From contig OZ024909.1 in NCBI GenBank assembly GCA_964017125.1, forward strand, positions 55,034,596-55,098,595: DNA of 64,000 nucleotides, given 5' to 3'. The notes under the pieces are model-generated. The model saw only the letters and a list, made by a program, of their open reading frames with translations. It had not been told where the DNA came from and made no database searches. The DNA comes from Flabesymbios commensalis. Taxonomy: Eukaryota; Annelida; Polychaeta; Terebellida; Flabelligeridae. Within the stretch, counting starts at the first letter, position 1. Every line of letters begins with the position of its first letter. Both the position numbers and the translations under genes were made by a program. This document shows positions 33,796-44,524 of the stretch, in pieces.

Positions 33796-34318
33796 TGTTA
33801 TCCCTTTCACCACTGATCACAATCGTTTTCAACCCTTAAAGCGCAGATTTTTTAATGAAAACCTTGGTGACCAAAGGGTATATTTCAGTTTGAAATCATC
33901 ATAAAAGTCTCAGTTAGCTCTTTTCGATTCTTTTGAATACTTATGTTACGGGTCTACGACCATTAGAAATATTTTTACTATTACAGTGCGGGATCGACTT
34001 TAGACGTCAGAGTCTGCCGTCTACATAGTCAGATTCTGACGACTAAAGTCGATCCTCGCGCTGTAAGGGTTAATCCATTCATTGGCAGGTTAAATCACTG
34101 TTATAAGGAAAGAAATGAGTGTTCGAACAACAAAAATCGCAGATACGAGTCATTTTCACCCACTTGAAGTTGTGGGTGAAAAAAGGAAGATTCTCTAAGT
34201 AAGAATTAAAAAGATTAAGCCACCATTTTGACAAATGGAAACACTTTTACCCAGTTGACCTTGTGACTTACGTCAGCTCGAAAATGTCGATTTGATAACT
34301 TGGCGCTTGAAAGGTTAC
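33796..34318 (+). mobile_element. TTAA-2 MITE interrupted by TTAA-1
   Basis: The left piece is TTATCCCTTTCACCACTG ATCACAATCG. After the insert it resumes ATTGGCAGGTTAAATCAC, GAGTGTTCGAACAAC and the hairpin CACCCACTTGAAGTTGTGG. A decayed right end follows (GATAACTTGGCGCTTGAAAGG). Confidence 0.7.
33829..34073 (+). mobile_element. TTAA-1 MITE nested in TTAA-2
   Basis: The right end GCGCTGTAAGGG is followed by TTAA; the left flank has drifted to TCAA before CCCTTAAAGCGC. It lies where intact TTAA-2 copies read TTTTTAATCC, which contains TTAA. Confidence 0.8.
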
Positions 34319-34384
34319 GGTGCAGTTATAAAACGTGGTAATGTATGGAAACACGAGAAGGATTGTTTCAGGGCCTGTCACATG

Positions 34385-34595
34385 TCATAAACTCGTAAAG
34401 CGCTGAATTTTGAGACCAGAGGGTTTACCTTGATGTGAAATCATCATAAATGTTAACCCTTTCCACTTCATTTGAATACCTTTGTTATGGGTCTACGGAC
34501 AACCATTATAAACTGGCTAATTATTTCAGCGCTGGGACCGTCTATAGACGTCGGATTCTGACGTGTAAAGGCGGTCCCCGCGCTGAAAGGCTTAA
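34385..34595 (+). mobile_element. TTAA-1 MITE
   Basis: Body GAGACCAGAGGG, TTATGGGTCTACGGAC and hairpin GACCGTCTATAGACGTCGG; right end GCGCTGAAAGGC with TTAA. The left TTAA is lost. Confidence 0.75.
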
Positions 34596-34904
34596 TCAAT
34601 CCGGAGAGGCAAATTGTTTAAATGACGTAGGCAGCACTTGTAATTACAGATTTAACAGAGCTAAGCCCTAATATTACATCAGTAATAAATGCATTTTTAT
34701 GATGTTTACTTGTCCTTTGGATCACCTTTATTCTTAACTAGGCCTGCTCTCGTAGCTCCTGTTCCACATAATATTATTTAATTCATTCTTCGCGGTCGAT
34801 GAGAATCAAATATCGTTAATTTTGTCAGTTTACAGTACGCCTGTTTATTCCAGCTGTTTAATACCCGTGTCATCTTGAAGCGCTAAGTCTTAGAATTTAT
34901 TTTT

Positions 34905-34992
34905 TACCCACTTGAAGCTGTGTCTCGCTACAGCGAGCATGCACATCTTCAAGTGGGTAAAAATACTTACATGGGTAAACTTGAATGAAAAC
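34905..34992. mobile_element. TTAA-2 hairpin fragment
   Basis: TTTTACCCACTTGAAGCTG and CATCTTCAAGTGGGTAAAAA pair around CGCTACAGCGAGC. Little of the MITE body is left. Confidence 0.65.
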
Positions 34993-35589
34993 ACGAATGA
35001 AATTTAACGCGTATCTCTCGTTCTAATTGTATAGTTTACAGTATCCTATGACTCAATCTACAGGAAGACAGTTCGAATCCGATGTACAGCGAATGCCGAT
35101 GTGATATACCACGGAGGGAACAAGGCAATCGTGGAACACGTCCACACTACGCCTTCCTCAACCAGATCTCTTGAAGGGACACTTCCATCCAAATTCAGTC
35201 GAAGGTCGCCAACCGTAGTTCAGACTTAGGTATCAGCTGAAGTACCGAACATCGTTTTTTACTAGCATTTTAAATTTTGTTTATTAGTGTGTTAATAATC
35301 AGCAACATGGACATCTTTGTGAACTTTGATAAATGTATATAATGTTCCTTCGCGACCGCGAGATACAACTCCAAGTGCTTGGATCCATTTCCAGTACTCA
35401 CAGGGTTGCTAGTGTATTCATCCTTTAGATTATGGGATTCCAGTGATATTTATAGCTAATAGTGTATGAAACCTTACGAAAACCTTACACAAACGTTTAC
35501 TAAAATTTCTGATATCAGAAATAGCCAAGATTTGTCACTTGTAGACTTATGTGTGCGCCGACAGGTTATACAGCGGTCTAGGAAAGCTC
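34993..35589. other. no gene recognised
   Basis: No supported frame. A short decayed hairpin word CGCGACCGCGAGATACAAC near 35349 may be another TTAA-2 trace. Confidence 0.4.
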
Positions 35590-35730
35590 CTGAGATAGTG
35601 AGAGGAGTCAGAGAACACTGTCCTCCAGACAGGATTGACTATCTGACGTCGGGCATGTTACCACCAGGTCACGAAGATTCCCCACAATATTGAGTCTTTA
35701 GGAGTGAGCGGAGAAGAACAAGGCTTGCAC
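35590..35730 (-). mobile_element. tRNA SINE, old fragment
   Basis: ACTGTCCTCCAGACAGG, GGTCACGAAGATTCCCC and GAGTGAGCGGAGAAG match the second unit and linker of the SINE at 39585 with many changes. Confidence 0.6.
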
Positions 35731-35946
35731 CAATTATATTCAGAGACAATTACTGTCCATACACACATGTATATCAGACGCAACCCAATATGCTTGTGTC
35801 CTTCAACATTTAAAAAAATAGAGATGACACATGAAATAGTATATATAGGTGACCTACATGTGTTCACTAATAGTTTCTCGGTTAGGTTTCCACAACGCAA
35901 AACACAAGCAATAAAGTAGCTAAGCTAATCATGTTAATGGCGTTCC

Positions 35947-36059
35947 TACCCAGTAAACACAAAACATTTGTATAACATTTATACAATGTTGGACCGACGT
36001 CGAAGACGTTGGGCCAACGTTGTATAAATGTTATACAAATGTTTTGTGTTTGCTGAGTA
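35947..36059. repeat. PAL-1a palindrome with TA flanks
   Basis: TACCCAGTAAACACAAAAC on the left and TTTTGTGTTTGCTGAGTA on the right; core GGACCGACGTCGAAGACGTT. The arms of about 55 bp are almost perfect. Confidence 0.88.
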
Positions 36060-37283
36060 TACATGTAGGTTGCCTTGACACGTCAGAAAGTAGTGAGGCA
36101 ATAACCTAATGATCTGTCCTATTTTAAAACGTAACAGAACACGGGGTTCAACACGGGGTGCAAAAATAACCATCAACCATCAATTCCGTTTACAAAATGG
36201 GTCTCGACATGCAAGGAGTGACGTTAGCACTTAAAACATTACTATTTGTCACGGCCATGAAAAAGCGATGTAATGCCGCATATTTCCGTACATGACCTTT
36301 ACTCAAGGCAAGTGTGTTCTACCAACTTGTTGATATTCCAGCCATGCAGTACCGAGTGTAGTCACAATACTCGTTTAACACTGAACCAACATCTGAGATG
36401 CTGGCCCAGCATTGCGCTAATTCCGGAGAGCGATGAGTCTCGGCTGCAAGGCCGTTTAGTTTCGGAAGGTCACCAGTAATAGCCTGTCATACACAGGACT
36501 CGCTGATTATTTCTGATCCAGCTAACGCAAAACATTGATCCAACACCGTTTCGACGTTGTCCCAACCTATCAGACATTTACACGTGGTTGAGCCAATCAT
36601 ATGGCAGTGTCGGTTGATGATAGTGCACGCCAGTAAGGATGGTAAGCCGGGCCAGAGGTGCTGGTTTCAAACACTTTCGCCTTTCAGTCACAATTATTGG
36701 AAGCTGTTCCTGCAGGACAGGCGACAGCGCTAACCACTACACTAACCACTACATAATTCTGATGCATCAAATAATCATTTTGCATCTCTGATGAATGACT
36801 TTACTTCCTAAGACCTTTTTAGTACGAAAAACTATATCTGTTTTATTTTTGCCACCTACTTCAAGTAATCTTCATCCACTACAAGTCGAGCGGCTGGTAG
36901 TGGATAAAGATTACAATGGTAATTCCGGCAAGGGCTAACACACTTAAACAAATCAACGACACATTCTCTTCTAACAGAACCGTCCGGTTGATCGCACGTA
37001 GAAAACCCCATCCTGACACGGGCATGGGATGTATCCCCTGTCGATGAAGCACTCCTACTTTGGTCATCACGTTATGTCCACCTGTTCAGTGTACTAATAT
37101 GCATGGTGTCTCAAGGGAGATGTTTAAGCTCCATAAATAATACGTTTGATCATTAATCTGCTGGTGCGAGTTTGGATATTGGCGCGGGCGAGATGTGGTG
37201 TGGTGGTGTCCATAAAATACCCTGAACTATCCGAGGTTCCGGGAGTGCAATACTGTTTCTGGTGAACGTCAAACTATAATTTC
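36060..37283. other. no gene recognised; small repeat relics
   Basis: Degraded PAL-1 pieces lie at about 36365-36420 and 36520-36590. A hairpin like that of TTAA-4 (TCTTCATCCACTACAAG and TAGTGGATAAAGATTAC) lies at 36848-36915. The words CGCTAACCACTACACTAACC near 36729 look like a SINE head fragment. Confidence 0.5.
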
Positions 37284-37352
37284 GTTCCCTCGGAGCCAAA
37301 GCATCGTATATGCCACTGAAGAGGCATATATGATGCTTTGGCTCCGAGGAAA
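37284..37352. repeat. perfect-type hairpin
   Basis: CCTCGGAGCCAAAGCATC and TATATGCC pair with GGCATATA and GATGCTTTGGCTCCGAGG around a 6-base loop. The only copy here; class unknown. Confidence 0.75.
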
Positions 37353-37951
37353 CAAAAAGTTTTTATTTAAAGAATAGTTCCATAGTCTGCTTCAGGCCAC
37401 AAATAAATCATTTGTAATCGAGACAGTCAAGGTCATACTTTGTGCTCGCCACTTGTGGCATTAATCGTGAACAGTGTCAAGAATATTGAGTTGCGTCTGG
37501 TGTCGAGACGACAGTATTCTAAAGCTATTTGAAAAAGTGAAAATGCCAAGGACGTCTCGTTGTTGAATGTGTAAAGGTTTTGTGTTGGTTGTTTCCTCTC
37601 CTCCTGTTCTTGTTTTCGTTTTTATTTATGAATTAACAGAACTATTTTCTTAATGCTGTAGATGTACATATAACAAATAAGAGCCCACAAATATTTTCCA
37701 CTACGCGGATCTACACCGGCTCAGGAAAACACGTTACAGGATGGTGTTGATCACATGGGCTACATTTGGCGTGTGGCCTAGAGGAGCGAACATAGGCGAG
37801 CGGCAGGTTATCGAGTATTAATCAGCTATGCGTTTTTTAGAGAATGAAATTATCAAAGAGGGCAAATCGAATATTTCTATGGTAAATTATTTACATCACA
37901 GCAGATTGTAACATGTTGGAGTGAAAACTACTAGTTACACGGTAGGCCTAC
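37353..37951. other. no feature recognised
   Basis: Unique sequence with no supported frame. Confidence 0.5.
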
Positions 37952-38043
37952 AATAACCCAATGTTGCTTTAATGTTGGCACACCGTGTACGACGCTGGCC
38001 CAGCAATAAAACAACACCGCTTCAGCGACACATGTTTGCTTGG
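37952..38043. repeat. PAL-1b palindrome, degraded
   Basis: CAATGTTGCTTTAATGTTGG and CAGCAATAAAACAACACCG pair partly; right end ACACATGTTTGCTTGG. Confidence 0.6.
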
Positions 38044-38388
38044 CAATGTTTGCATCCATGGTAGCTACTAGAATTTATCGTTATAAACTCATTAACAAAG
38101 AGGCAACAATTTAAATCTTCTAAGATCAGTCCTAATGCGAGTAAAGCTTCAGTAAAATCCTTTAAGATCAGTCCTGCTGTAGGTAAAACGTCAAGAAAAA
38201 ACACACTTTATTTTTTTACCATAAGCTAATGGTATAAGTTAATGTTCAGAAATATTCTTATCTAATGGCAAATAATCTGATTTTTATTCAGTTCAAGAAA
38301 TTCCTTTAGCAATAAAAATTATTGTCATTTTACATGGAATACAATGCAGTTATTATGCGTAAAGTTGCGACAGCCACTGGAGAAGAAT

Positions 38389-38497
38389 CCCAGCCAACAC
38401 GAGGCGTTGAACCAAGGTTGTTTTAATGTTGGCCCGCCGTCTTCGACGTCGGCCCAACATTAAAACAACATTGGGTAATCGTCTCGTGTTTGCTGGG
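38389..38497. repeat. PAL-1b palindrome
   Basis: CCCAGCCAACACGAGGCG on the left, CGTCTCGTGTTTGCTGGG on the right, core CGCCGTCTTCGACGTCGG. Confidence 0.85.
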
Positions 38498-38770
38498 CTG
38501 TAGCTGTGTTGGGGTGTGAGCATCACATGTTGGCTCGGTGGACTGATAGGATCGTCATTTTGTGAGGATTTGACTGTCTATCCACGCCGGCTTATAGTCA
38601 CCTGGTGAACGATCATAGCGGATAGATGACGCAGCTTCTAGATACAAGCATAAAAGTGCCCTGTTTTCAGCACGTTTAGAGCTGTAGTCAAGGGCATTGA
38701 CTCCAGCACCCGGGTCCGGCACACATCGACCCCATGGGAGCTAGAATAGAGCATGTCAGTGCCACTCATG

Positions 38771-39016
38771 TTAACCCCTACAATGCTGAAGTATTTTTCT
38801 ATAAACCATGGAAAACAAACGGTTTTTTCAATCTGAAAACATTATAAATGTCTTAGTTAGCTCTTTCTGATTCATTTGATTACCTATGTTATGGGTCTGC
38901 GGCCGTTGTAAATATTTTTACACTTACAGTGCCGGGATCGACTTTAGACGCCAGAATCTGACGTCTACAGACGTCAGATTCTGACGTCTAAAGTCGATCC
39001 CCGCGCTGTAAGGTTA
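38771..39016 (+). mobile_element. TTAA-1 MITE, first of a tandem pair
   Basis: TTAA with CCCCTACAATGCTG; right end CCGCGCTGTAAGG with TTAA. The full hairpin is intact around CTGACGTCTACAGACGTCAG. It shares its right TTAA with the next element. Confidence 0.85.
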
Positions 39017-39261
39017 ACCCTTACAACGCTGAAATATTTGTGTATAAACCATGGAGACCAAAGAGTGTTGTTCAATTTGAGGTCATCATAAATATCTTAG
39101 TTAGCGTATTCCGCTTAATTTGAATACCTATGTTATAGGTCTAGGGGCGTTATACATTTGTAATTCTTTCAGGGCGGGGATCGACTTTACACATCAGAAT
39201 CTGACGTCTACAGAAGTCAGATTTTGACGTCTAAAGTCGGTCCCCGCACTGGAAAGGTTAA
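39013..39261 (+). mobile_element. TTAA-1 MITE, second of a tandem pair
   Basis: TTAA with CCCTTACAACGCTG and the full body; right end GCACTGGAAAGG with TTAA. Same direction as its neighbour, with no spacer. Confidence 0.85.
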
Positions 39262-39411
39262 AATACATTAATTTTCATCAAAGGGAAATATTGTAGCAGC
39301 AGTTGAAATCACTCACTTTTGCTGTACCTTACAATTTTCGAATTGAAGAAAGCCATCACTGATTAGGTGGTGAATGTTTATTCTTCATGAAATTGTAACT
39401 GTTACATTCTT

Positions 39412-39487
39412 CGTCCCCTTGGACAAGAAAGGGTGTATTTGCCACTTTGTAAAGTGGCGGATACACCCTTTCATAGCCAAGGGGACG
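39412..39487. repeat. long hairpin
   Basis: CGTCCCCTTGG, AAAGGGTGTATTTGCCACTT and the inverted copy CGGATACACCCTTTC, CCAAGGGGACG. The arms are about 35 bp with few mismatches. The inner word GAAAGGGTGT recurs at 42637. Confidence 0.75.
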
Positions 39488-39584
39488 TATTATGCATTTG
39501 AAGCTGAAAATGTTCAGCTTCAACAGTGTTCAAGTGGATAAAATCTCTACTGCGATCAACTACATTATTATCTGTCATGCAAAA

Positions 39585-39807
39585 TGTGAGGGACACTGCC
39601 CTCCAGACACGGAATTCGAAACTCGAGCGCTGGCGGTCTGAGGCCTAGCACGCTACCTCTCGGTCACGGATGCTCCGTACAATATTGAATCTTTACGAGT
39701 GAGCGGAGAAGAAATATTTTGTTTCTTTGAAACTTTAAGGGCAGAATGGGGCTCGAACCCGCGATCTCCGACTTTCCAAGCAGGCGGCTTTAACCACTGA
39801 ACCAGCC
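39585..39807 (-). mobile_element. dimeric tRNA SINE with a different first head
   Basis: On the minus strand the first unit is GGCTGGTTCAGTGGTTAAAG, an anticodon-loop-like TTGGAAA, and the B-box GCGGGTTCGAGCCCC. Next is TTTCAAAGAAACAAAATA, then the same second unit as 27643 (GACCGAGAGGTAGCGTGC; GCTCGAGTTTCGAATTCC). The first head is not the Glu-like one of 27643 and 31502. The 3' end is truncated near GGGCAGTGTCCC. Confidence 0.75.
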
Positions 39808-39818
39808 CCCCCCCCCCC

Positions 39819-39928
39819 TCCAGCAAACACGAGGCGTTGACCCAGTGCTGGGCTGATTTTAGTCTATCGTCTACGACACTGGCCCAACATCAGTTCATCA
39901 TTGGGCCAACGTCACGTGTTTGCTGGGC
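39819..39928. repeat. PAL-1b palindrome
   Basis: CCAGCAAACACGAGGCG on the left and GTCACGTGTTTGCTGGG on the right; it directly follows a run of C. Confidence 0.8.
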
Positions 39929-40248
39929 CCGCCCTATCTGTCATACAAAGACAAACAGTATTGTTTTAAACCGCTAAACATGATTATAGGCGGTTTTTTT
40001 TTAATTGACCAACAAGTTTACCATGTCTTCTACTGACTGAAGTGAATGTACATTGACAGTAATTATTCCACGGGAACTTGAGATGATTCATTCCACTCAT
40101 GAATAAGCATGATGAAATCACATCCTAAGAATCATTATTTGTAAGTATTTGTGCAATCAGCTCAGCCCTGAGCCACAGCATTACTATTGTTTGCACTTAT
40201 ACATGTATTATGCCTCAACATTGACTATCTGACTGGCTGGTCGTGGTT

Positions 40249-40644
40249 GACCGACCGACCGACCGACCGACCGACCGACCGACCGACCGACCGACCGACC
40301 GACCGACCGTCCGACCGACCGACCGACCGACCGACCGACCGACCGACCGACCGACCGACCGACCGACCGACCGACCGACCGACCGACCGACCGACCGACC
40401 GACCGACCGACCGACCGACCGACCGACCGACCGACCGACCGACCGACCGACCGACCGACCGACCGACCGAACGAACGAACGAACGAACGAACGAACGAAC
40501 GAACGAACGAACGAACGAACGAACGAACGCGAACGAACGAACGAACGAACGCGAACGAACGAACGAACGAACGAACGAACGAACGAACGAACGAACGAAC
40601 GAACGAACGAACGAACGAACGAACGAACGAACGAACGAACGAAC
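40249..40644. repeat. compound tetranucleotide microsatellite
   Basis: About 55 copies of GACC to 40468, then about 44 copies of GAAC, with two GCGAAC interruptions near 40529 and 40550 and one CCGT near 40308. Frames on both strands stay open (repeated PTDR/NERT or SVGR/SFVR) only because the period of four contains no stop codon. Not a protein gene. Confidence 0.97.
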
Positions 40645-40831
40645 TCTTTGTGTGATTGGTTATATATAATTTGTGTGTGACATGTTCGGGTGCGTCTCCT
40701 CAGAAACAAATTTCCCCATGGCAACACATTGATCCCCCTGCATTTGTTGGTTTAGCAGATCGAGTAGATTATGCCATGTTTCAGCAAAAACTAGGACCTC
40801 GTCGTCCTGTCACGCAGTGGGGGCATTTAGT

Positions 40832-40906
40832 GCACTGTAAAGTCAAAATGAAGTATCTGCTCACTTTACAAATAAGCAGATACTGCCTTTGGGCTGTGCA
40901 GTGCAG
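40832..40906. repeat. HP-3 hairpin
   Basis: GAAGTATCTGCTCACTT pairs with AATAAGCAGATACTGCC; flanks GCACTG and CAGTGC also pair. Confidence 0.65.
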
Positions 40907-41041
40907 TGTATGCCTACCGTATAAACACGTCCTACAGAAAAAGCATGAATCCTTAGAACACTGATGTCGACAATAGTCAGTAAGATATGCTTTCAATCTG
41001 GAAACACTAATTTGTGTGACTTGAATTTCGCAAATGACACG

Positions 41042-41105
41042 AATTTTCAGTCACTTGAAGTTGTGGATCGCGGTAGCGAGACACAACTTGAAGTGACTGA
41101 AAATA
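41042..41105. mobile_element. TTAA-2 type hairpin alone
   Basis: ATTTTCAGTCACTTGAAG with TTGTGGATCGCGG and its complement ACACAACTTGAAGTGACTG. Sequence matching the rest of the MITE is not recognised around it. Confidence 0.7.
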
Positions 41106-41467
41106 TTAATTGAATATATAAATTGAATAAATACCAGATTAAATACCCTTTGAACTTGACAGTACACGTAGGTAAATAAACACATTCAAAACCAAAAATG
41201 ACAATTCATATTTACCCTCCATTTGATGCTATAATTTGTTTTCACCTCACCACCTTCAATTAAGTGAACAGTCTACACACCCGCCACACTGGCATGATTC
41301 AATATTCAAACCACGGAATAGATTTTATATTGAACGAACAGGTATATGTTTGTCCTTTGACTTGGGGTGTTTTAAAACCATATAGGCCCCCTCGATCGCC
41401 ACACCCCACATACCCCTCGACCACGACAACCTCGACCAACGGCCAACATGTAAAAAATAATTTAATA
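41106..41467. other. no gene recognised
   Basis: A frame at 41264-41482 is unsupported. CCCCTCGACC words near 41413 recall the fold-back element at 23401. Confidence 0.45.
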
Positions 41468-41637
41468 AACGTCAGTTCCTGACGTCTAAAGACGGTCGAC
41501 GGGCTGGAAGAATTACAAATATTTATAATAGCCGTGGACCCACAACAGAAGTATTCAAATAAAGCCGATTTCAAGTTGAAAAAACCCTTTGGTCTCCATG
41601 GCTTAAACAAAAATATTTCACCATGTCAAAGGGTTAT
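41468..41637 (-). mobile_element. TTAA-1 MITE, truncated
   Basis: GACGTCTAAAGACGGTCG, GCCGTGGACCCACAACA, CCCTTTGGTCTCCATGG and the end TCAAAGGG with TTAT. One hairpin arm is gone. Confidence 0.7.
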
Positions 41638-41710
41638 TTTAGATTAGCTGTACATGTTGCGTGCTGGTGACGTAATTCTTGACCACAGCTACAAGAGAAC
41701 AACACATACA

Positions 41711-41782
41711 CTGCCGTGCAAAGCTAAAAGGCAGTATACTTTACAAGTAAGCAGGTACTGCTTATTTGCTTTGCATGGCAGT
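41711..41782. repeat. HP-3 hairpin
   Basis: ACTGCCGTGCAAAGC with AAGGCAGTATACTT pairs with AAGTAAGCAGGTACTGC and GCTTTGCATGGCAGT. Confidence 0.75.
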
Positions 41783-42002
41783 ACACATAACGCAACGTTA
41801 TTGTGGATCGAGGATCGATTCTGGATCGGTGCCGTCTGGAGCATAGGGTCATTGCGGTGTCCCGGTAAAGGGAGGCGTGAACCAGACGAGTGTTAATGAT
41901 TAACCCAGCTCTGGGCCAGTTTCTGGCTATAGTTTACCGGGAGTTGCTGCACGCGTCCATTGATAAGGTGTGGGATAATTCTCCTGCACTCCAGGGCTTG
42001 TC

Positions 42003-42109
42003 CTAGCAGACACAAAACATTAGTATAACATTTGTACAATGTCGACCCAACGTCGACGTTGGGTCGACATTGTACAAATGTTATACAAATGTTTTGTGTA
42101 TTAGCATAG
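42003..42109. repeat. PAL-1a palindrome
   Basis: CTAGCAGACACAAAACAT on the left and ATGTTTTGTGTATTAGCATAG on the right. The core is shortened to CAACGTCGACGTTG, so the centre is exactly symmetric. Confidence 0.82.
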
Positions 42110-42526
42110 TATTAACGCTAAACGGTCGCGCCGAAGTCCCCGGCCACGTGTCAATATTTGCCTCGCCTGTTGACAGTGCTTGAACACCGTCGTCGCTGAA
42201 TGATTTAAATGTGCGTATAACACTCTAGAGTGCGTATTATTTATTGATATCGCAGGCCAAACCAAACACGCAATATTACGTAGTATTAGGGCCTACATCT
42301 AAATGGGTGTTCAACTTTGATTTGTTCGCAATTAAATCGATCAAACCAGATGTCACTGAAAAATATTCACTCGGGAGTAATATAGCCAAAGCAGTCGTGG
42401 TATTATTCCTTCTGAAATATAATTATTCACAGAGCAGAACATAATTATAAATTAATGTATATTATACATGTTCCGTGATCATGAAACAACAATGCAATAC
42501 AATTTATGTTTTCTACATAGCTATAA

Positions 42527-42590
42527 TAGTGGACCAGTTAGTATGTCTTTCCGGGCTACAGCACGGGAAGACATACCAACTGGTCCACTA
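42527..42590. repeat. hairpin
   Basis: TAGTGGACCAGTTAGTATG and TCTTTCC pair with GGGAAGA and CATACCAACTGGTCCACTA; the arms are about 27 bp and the loop about 10. Confidence 0.75.
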
Positions 42591-42802
42591 CATATGTTGT
42601 GTAATATCTCGTTTGATGGTGCCCTCAAGGATGAAAGGGTGTGTCTGTCACTTCACAGAGTATCAGAAGCACCCTTTTATATCCTAGGAGAATCAATTAA
42701 ACTGACGCCAACGCAATCCCCATACCGACGGTCCGGTTCCCACCACCACCGTTACCTGCAGCAACCGCCTCGCTCCGGAATGGGGACTACCCTGATAAAT
42801 GC

Positions 42803-42840
42803 GGGGACATTTACCCTATGCCAGCATAGGGTAAATGTCT
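42803..42840. repeat. short hairpin
   Basis: GACATTTACCCTATG pairs with CATAGGGTAAATGTC over a 4-base loop. Confidence 0.75.
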
Positions 42841-43274
42841 CACCAGCACCGTGAATACGGGCATACGGTTTTTATGGAATAAAAAAAAATATTCAATGCG
42901 AAAGCTGGTTCAATATTGAACATGTTGAAGGGATAATTGGAGCATTAGATCGTAATGCGCATTCTCAGGCAATATTACGACAGAGAAGCCCTGACGCAGT
43001 GCCTTACTCTTTTCTTATAGCAGCAAGGGATCTTCTAACTAGTCCCACATCTTACCATGCCCGCACAATATTTATGCTGTTTAGTTTTAAAAATAAGCTA
43101 AGTGTACATGGTACGGCTGTTCGACTCCCTTAAAGCGGCCTATGTACCTGGTAGCAGTCTGCACAATATTCTAGTGGAATTTAAACCACATGATATGTGC
43201 ACAGCCACTTCGTTTCTCAGTATGGATGCTCTGTCAGAGCATGTGATGTCAGTTGAGTCTCTGCTGCTCTGCTA

Positions 43275-43338
43275 AGCCAAAATGCAGTATCTACTTACAT
43301 TATAAGTAAGAAGATACTGCCTTTTCAGTATTGCACTG
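43275..43338. repeat. HP-3 hairpin
   Basis: AATGCAGTATCTACTTAC with loop ATT and GTAAGAAGATACTGCC. Confidence 0.7.
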
Positions 43339-43854
43339 TTCTATGAGTGTTTTTATTTATATTAAATTAATGGCTTAAAAGAAACTGAAAGTACAATTTA
43401 ACCATCAAAGCTCTGTATGAATCTGGCACAGAAAATTTACATCTGCAGACGAGATAAAAATTATATATTATTAAATTATTAGATCCAGGACGACACAACC
43501 CTGACATTTTGCTTTATGAAAATTATACCACAATTTTCGATTTATCAGCTCGGAAATGTGAACAGAACACTGCTTAGAAAGTAGCACGAGCTCGATCAAT
43601 TCTGAAAGGACACGATACTTTCTGAATTATCACCATGATATCACATAGCACACGAGCGTTTATAGGTAATGTCAACTTAGGTATAATATCATGCAAGTAT
43701 TGCCTGTTTGGGCGTATTTGACGGTGGTGATTGCTCCGTCCGATGACAAAACTGACAAATTATGTAAATAAATCAAAACCTTGCATGATAGGTCCAAGTC
43801 AACAAAAAGGGGGTGAGGAGGTAGTACCAGGGTGCGTCTGCAGCGCCGGACGTG
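43339..43854. other. no feature recognised
   Basis: AT-rich, no supported frame. Confidence 0.5.
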
Positions 43855-43921
43855 GCCCAACGCCGGGTAAATGTCGGGTTAACGTCGCAGACGTTGGTCC
43901 GACATTTGCCCGGCGTTGGGT
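43855..43921. repeat. PAL-1 core with different arms
   Basis: CCCAACGCCGGGTAAATGTC pairs with GACATTTGCCCGGCGTTGGG. The core GTTAACGTCGCAGACGTTGG is that of PAL-1, but the arms are neither 1a nor 1b. Confidence 0.75.
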
Positions 43922-44411
43922 TGACCTTTTCTATTTTCCGGGGTTCGAGTGATCGATATGACGAGCTTGCCCCGGGGGACGTATAGGTGGAGGCAAAATC
44001 AGGGGAACGAGAAGTTTGCATGCCGTAAACCTATGCGCCCTTCAGCGTACCGTACCTCTGGATATTTTCCCCTGAAGTTTCTGCTGATTTATATCGCTAT
44101 AAATTCATCGGGGAGAGAGCAAGAATAAAGGTGAAAATATCACCGATCGAGGCTCATGCATCATCAATTACACCAAGTAATATCTCACACGATATACTAT
44201 TTGGCAAAGAACATCGCTATCATAAACATCGTCGGGCCTAATGTTTGATGAATCATGATATTATTGATATCAATTTCCAACAGTTGCGCAAGACGACGTT
44301 CGGTGGAAATGCCATTTCGCGAATATTTTTTCCAGGAAAAATGAATTATGAGTATCATAGCGAAATATCAGTATGAAAAATGTATAGTAGTGTCGACATA
44401 GTTCACCCAAG

Positions 44412-44524
44412 TACTCAGCAAACACAAAACATTTGTGTACCATTTACACAGCGTCGGCCCAACGTCTTCGACGTTGGTCAAACATTGTATAGATGTTATA
44501 CAAATGTTTTGTGTTTGCTGGGTA
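44412..44524. repeat. PAL-1a palindrome with TA flanks
   Basis: TACTCAGCAAACACAAAAC on the left and TTTTGTGTTTGCTGGGTA on the right; core GGCCCAACGTCTTCGACGTT. Confidence 0.88.

Larger units (their letters stand above)
42110..43274. other. no gene recognised; two hairpins
   Basis: A 128-codon frame (42468-42854) is open across two hairpins (42527-42590 and 42803-42840) and has no recognisable domain, so I treat it as chance. The remainder is unique sequence. Confidence 0.5.

Noticed and set aside
40187-40727. Long open frames on both strands with PTDR/NERT or SVGR/SFVR repeats
   Set aside because: They are read-through of the GACC/GAAC microsatellite, whose period of four contains no stop in any frame.
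42468-42854. 128-codon frame, possible small protein
   Set aside because: It runs through two perfect hairpins and has no domain or coding bias I can see.
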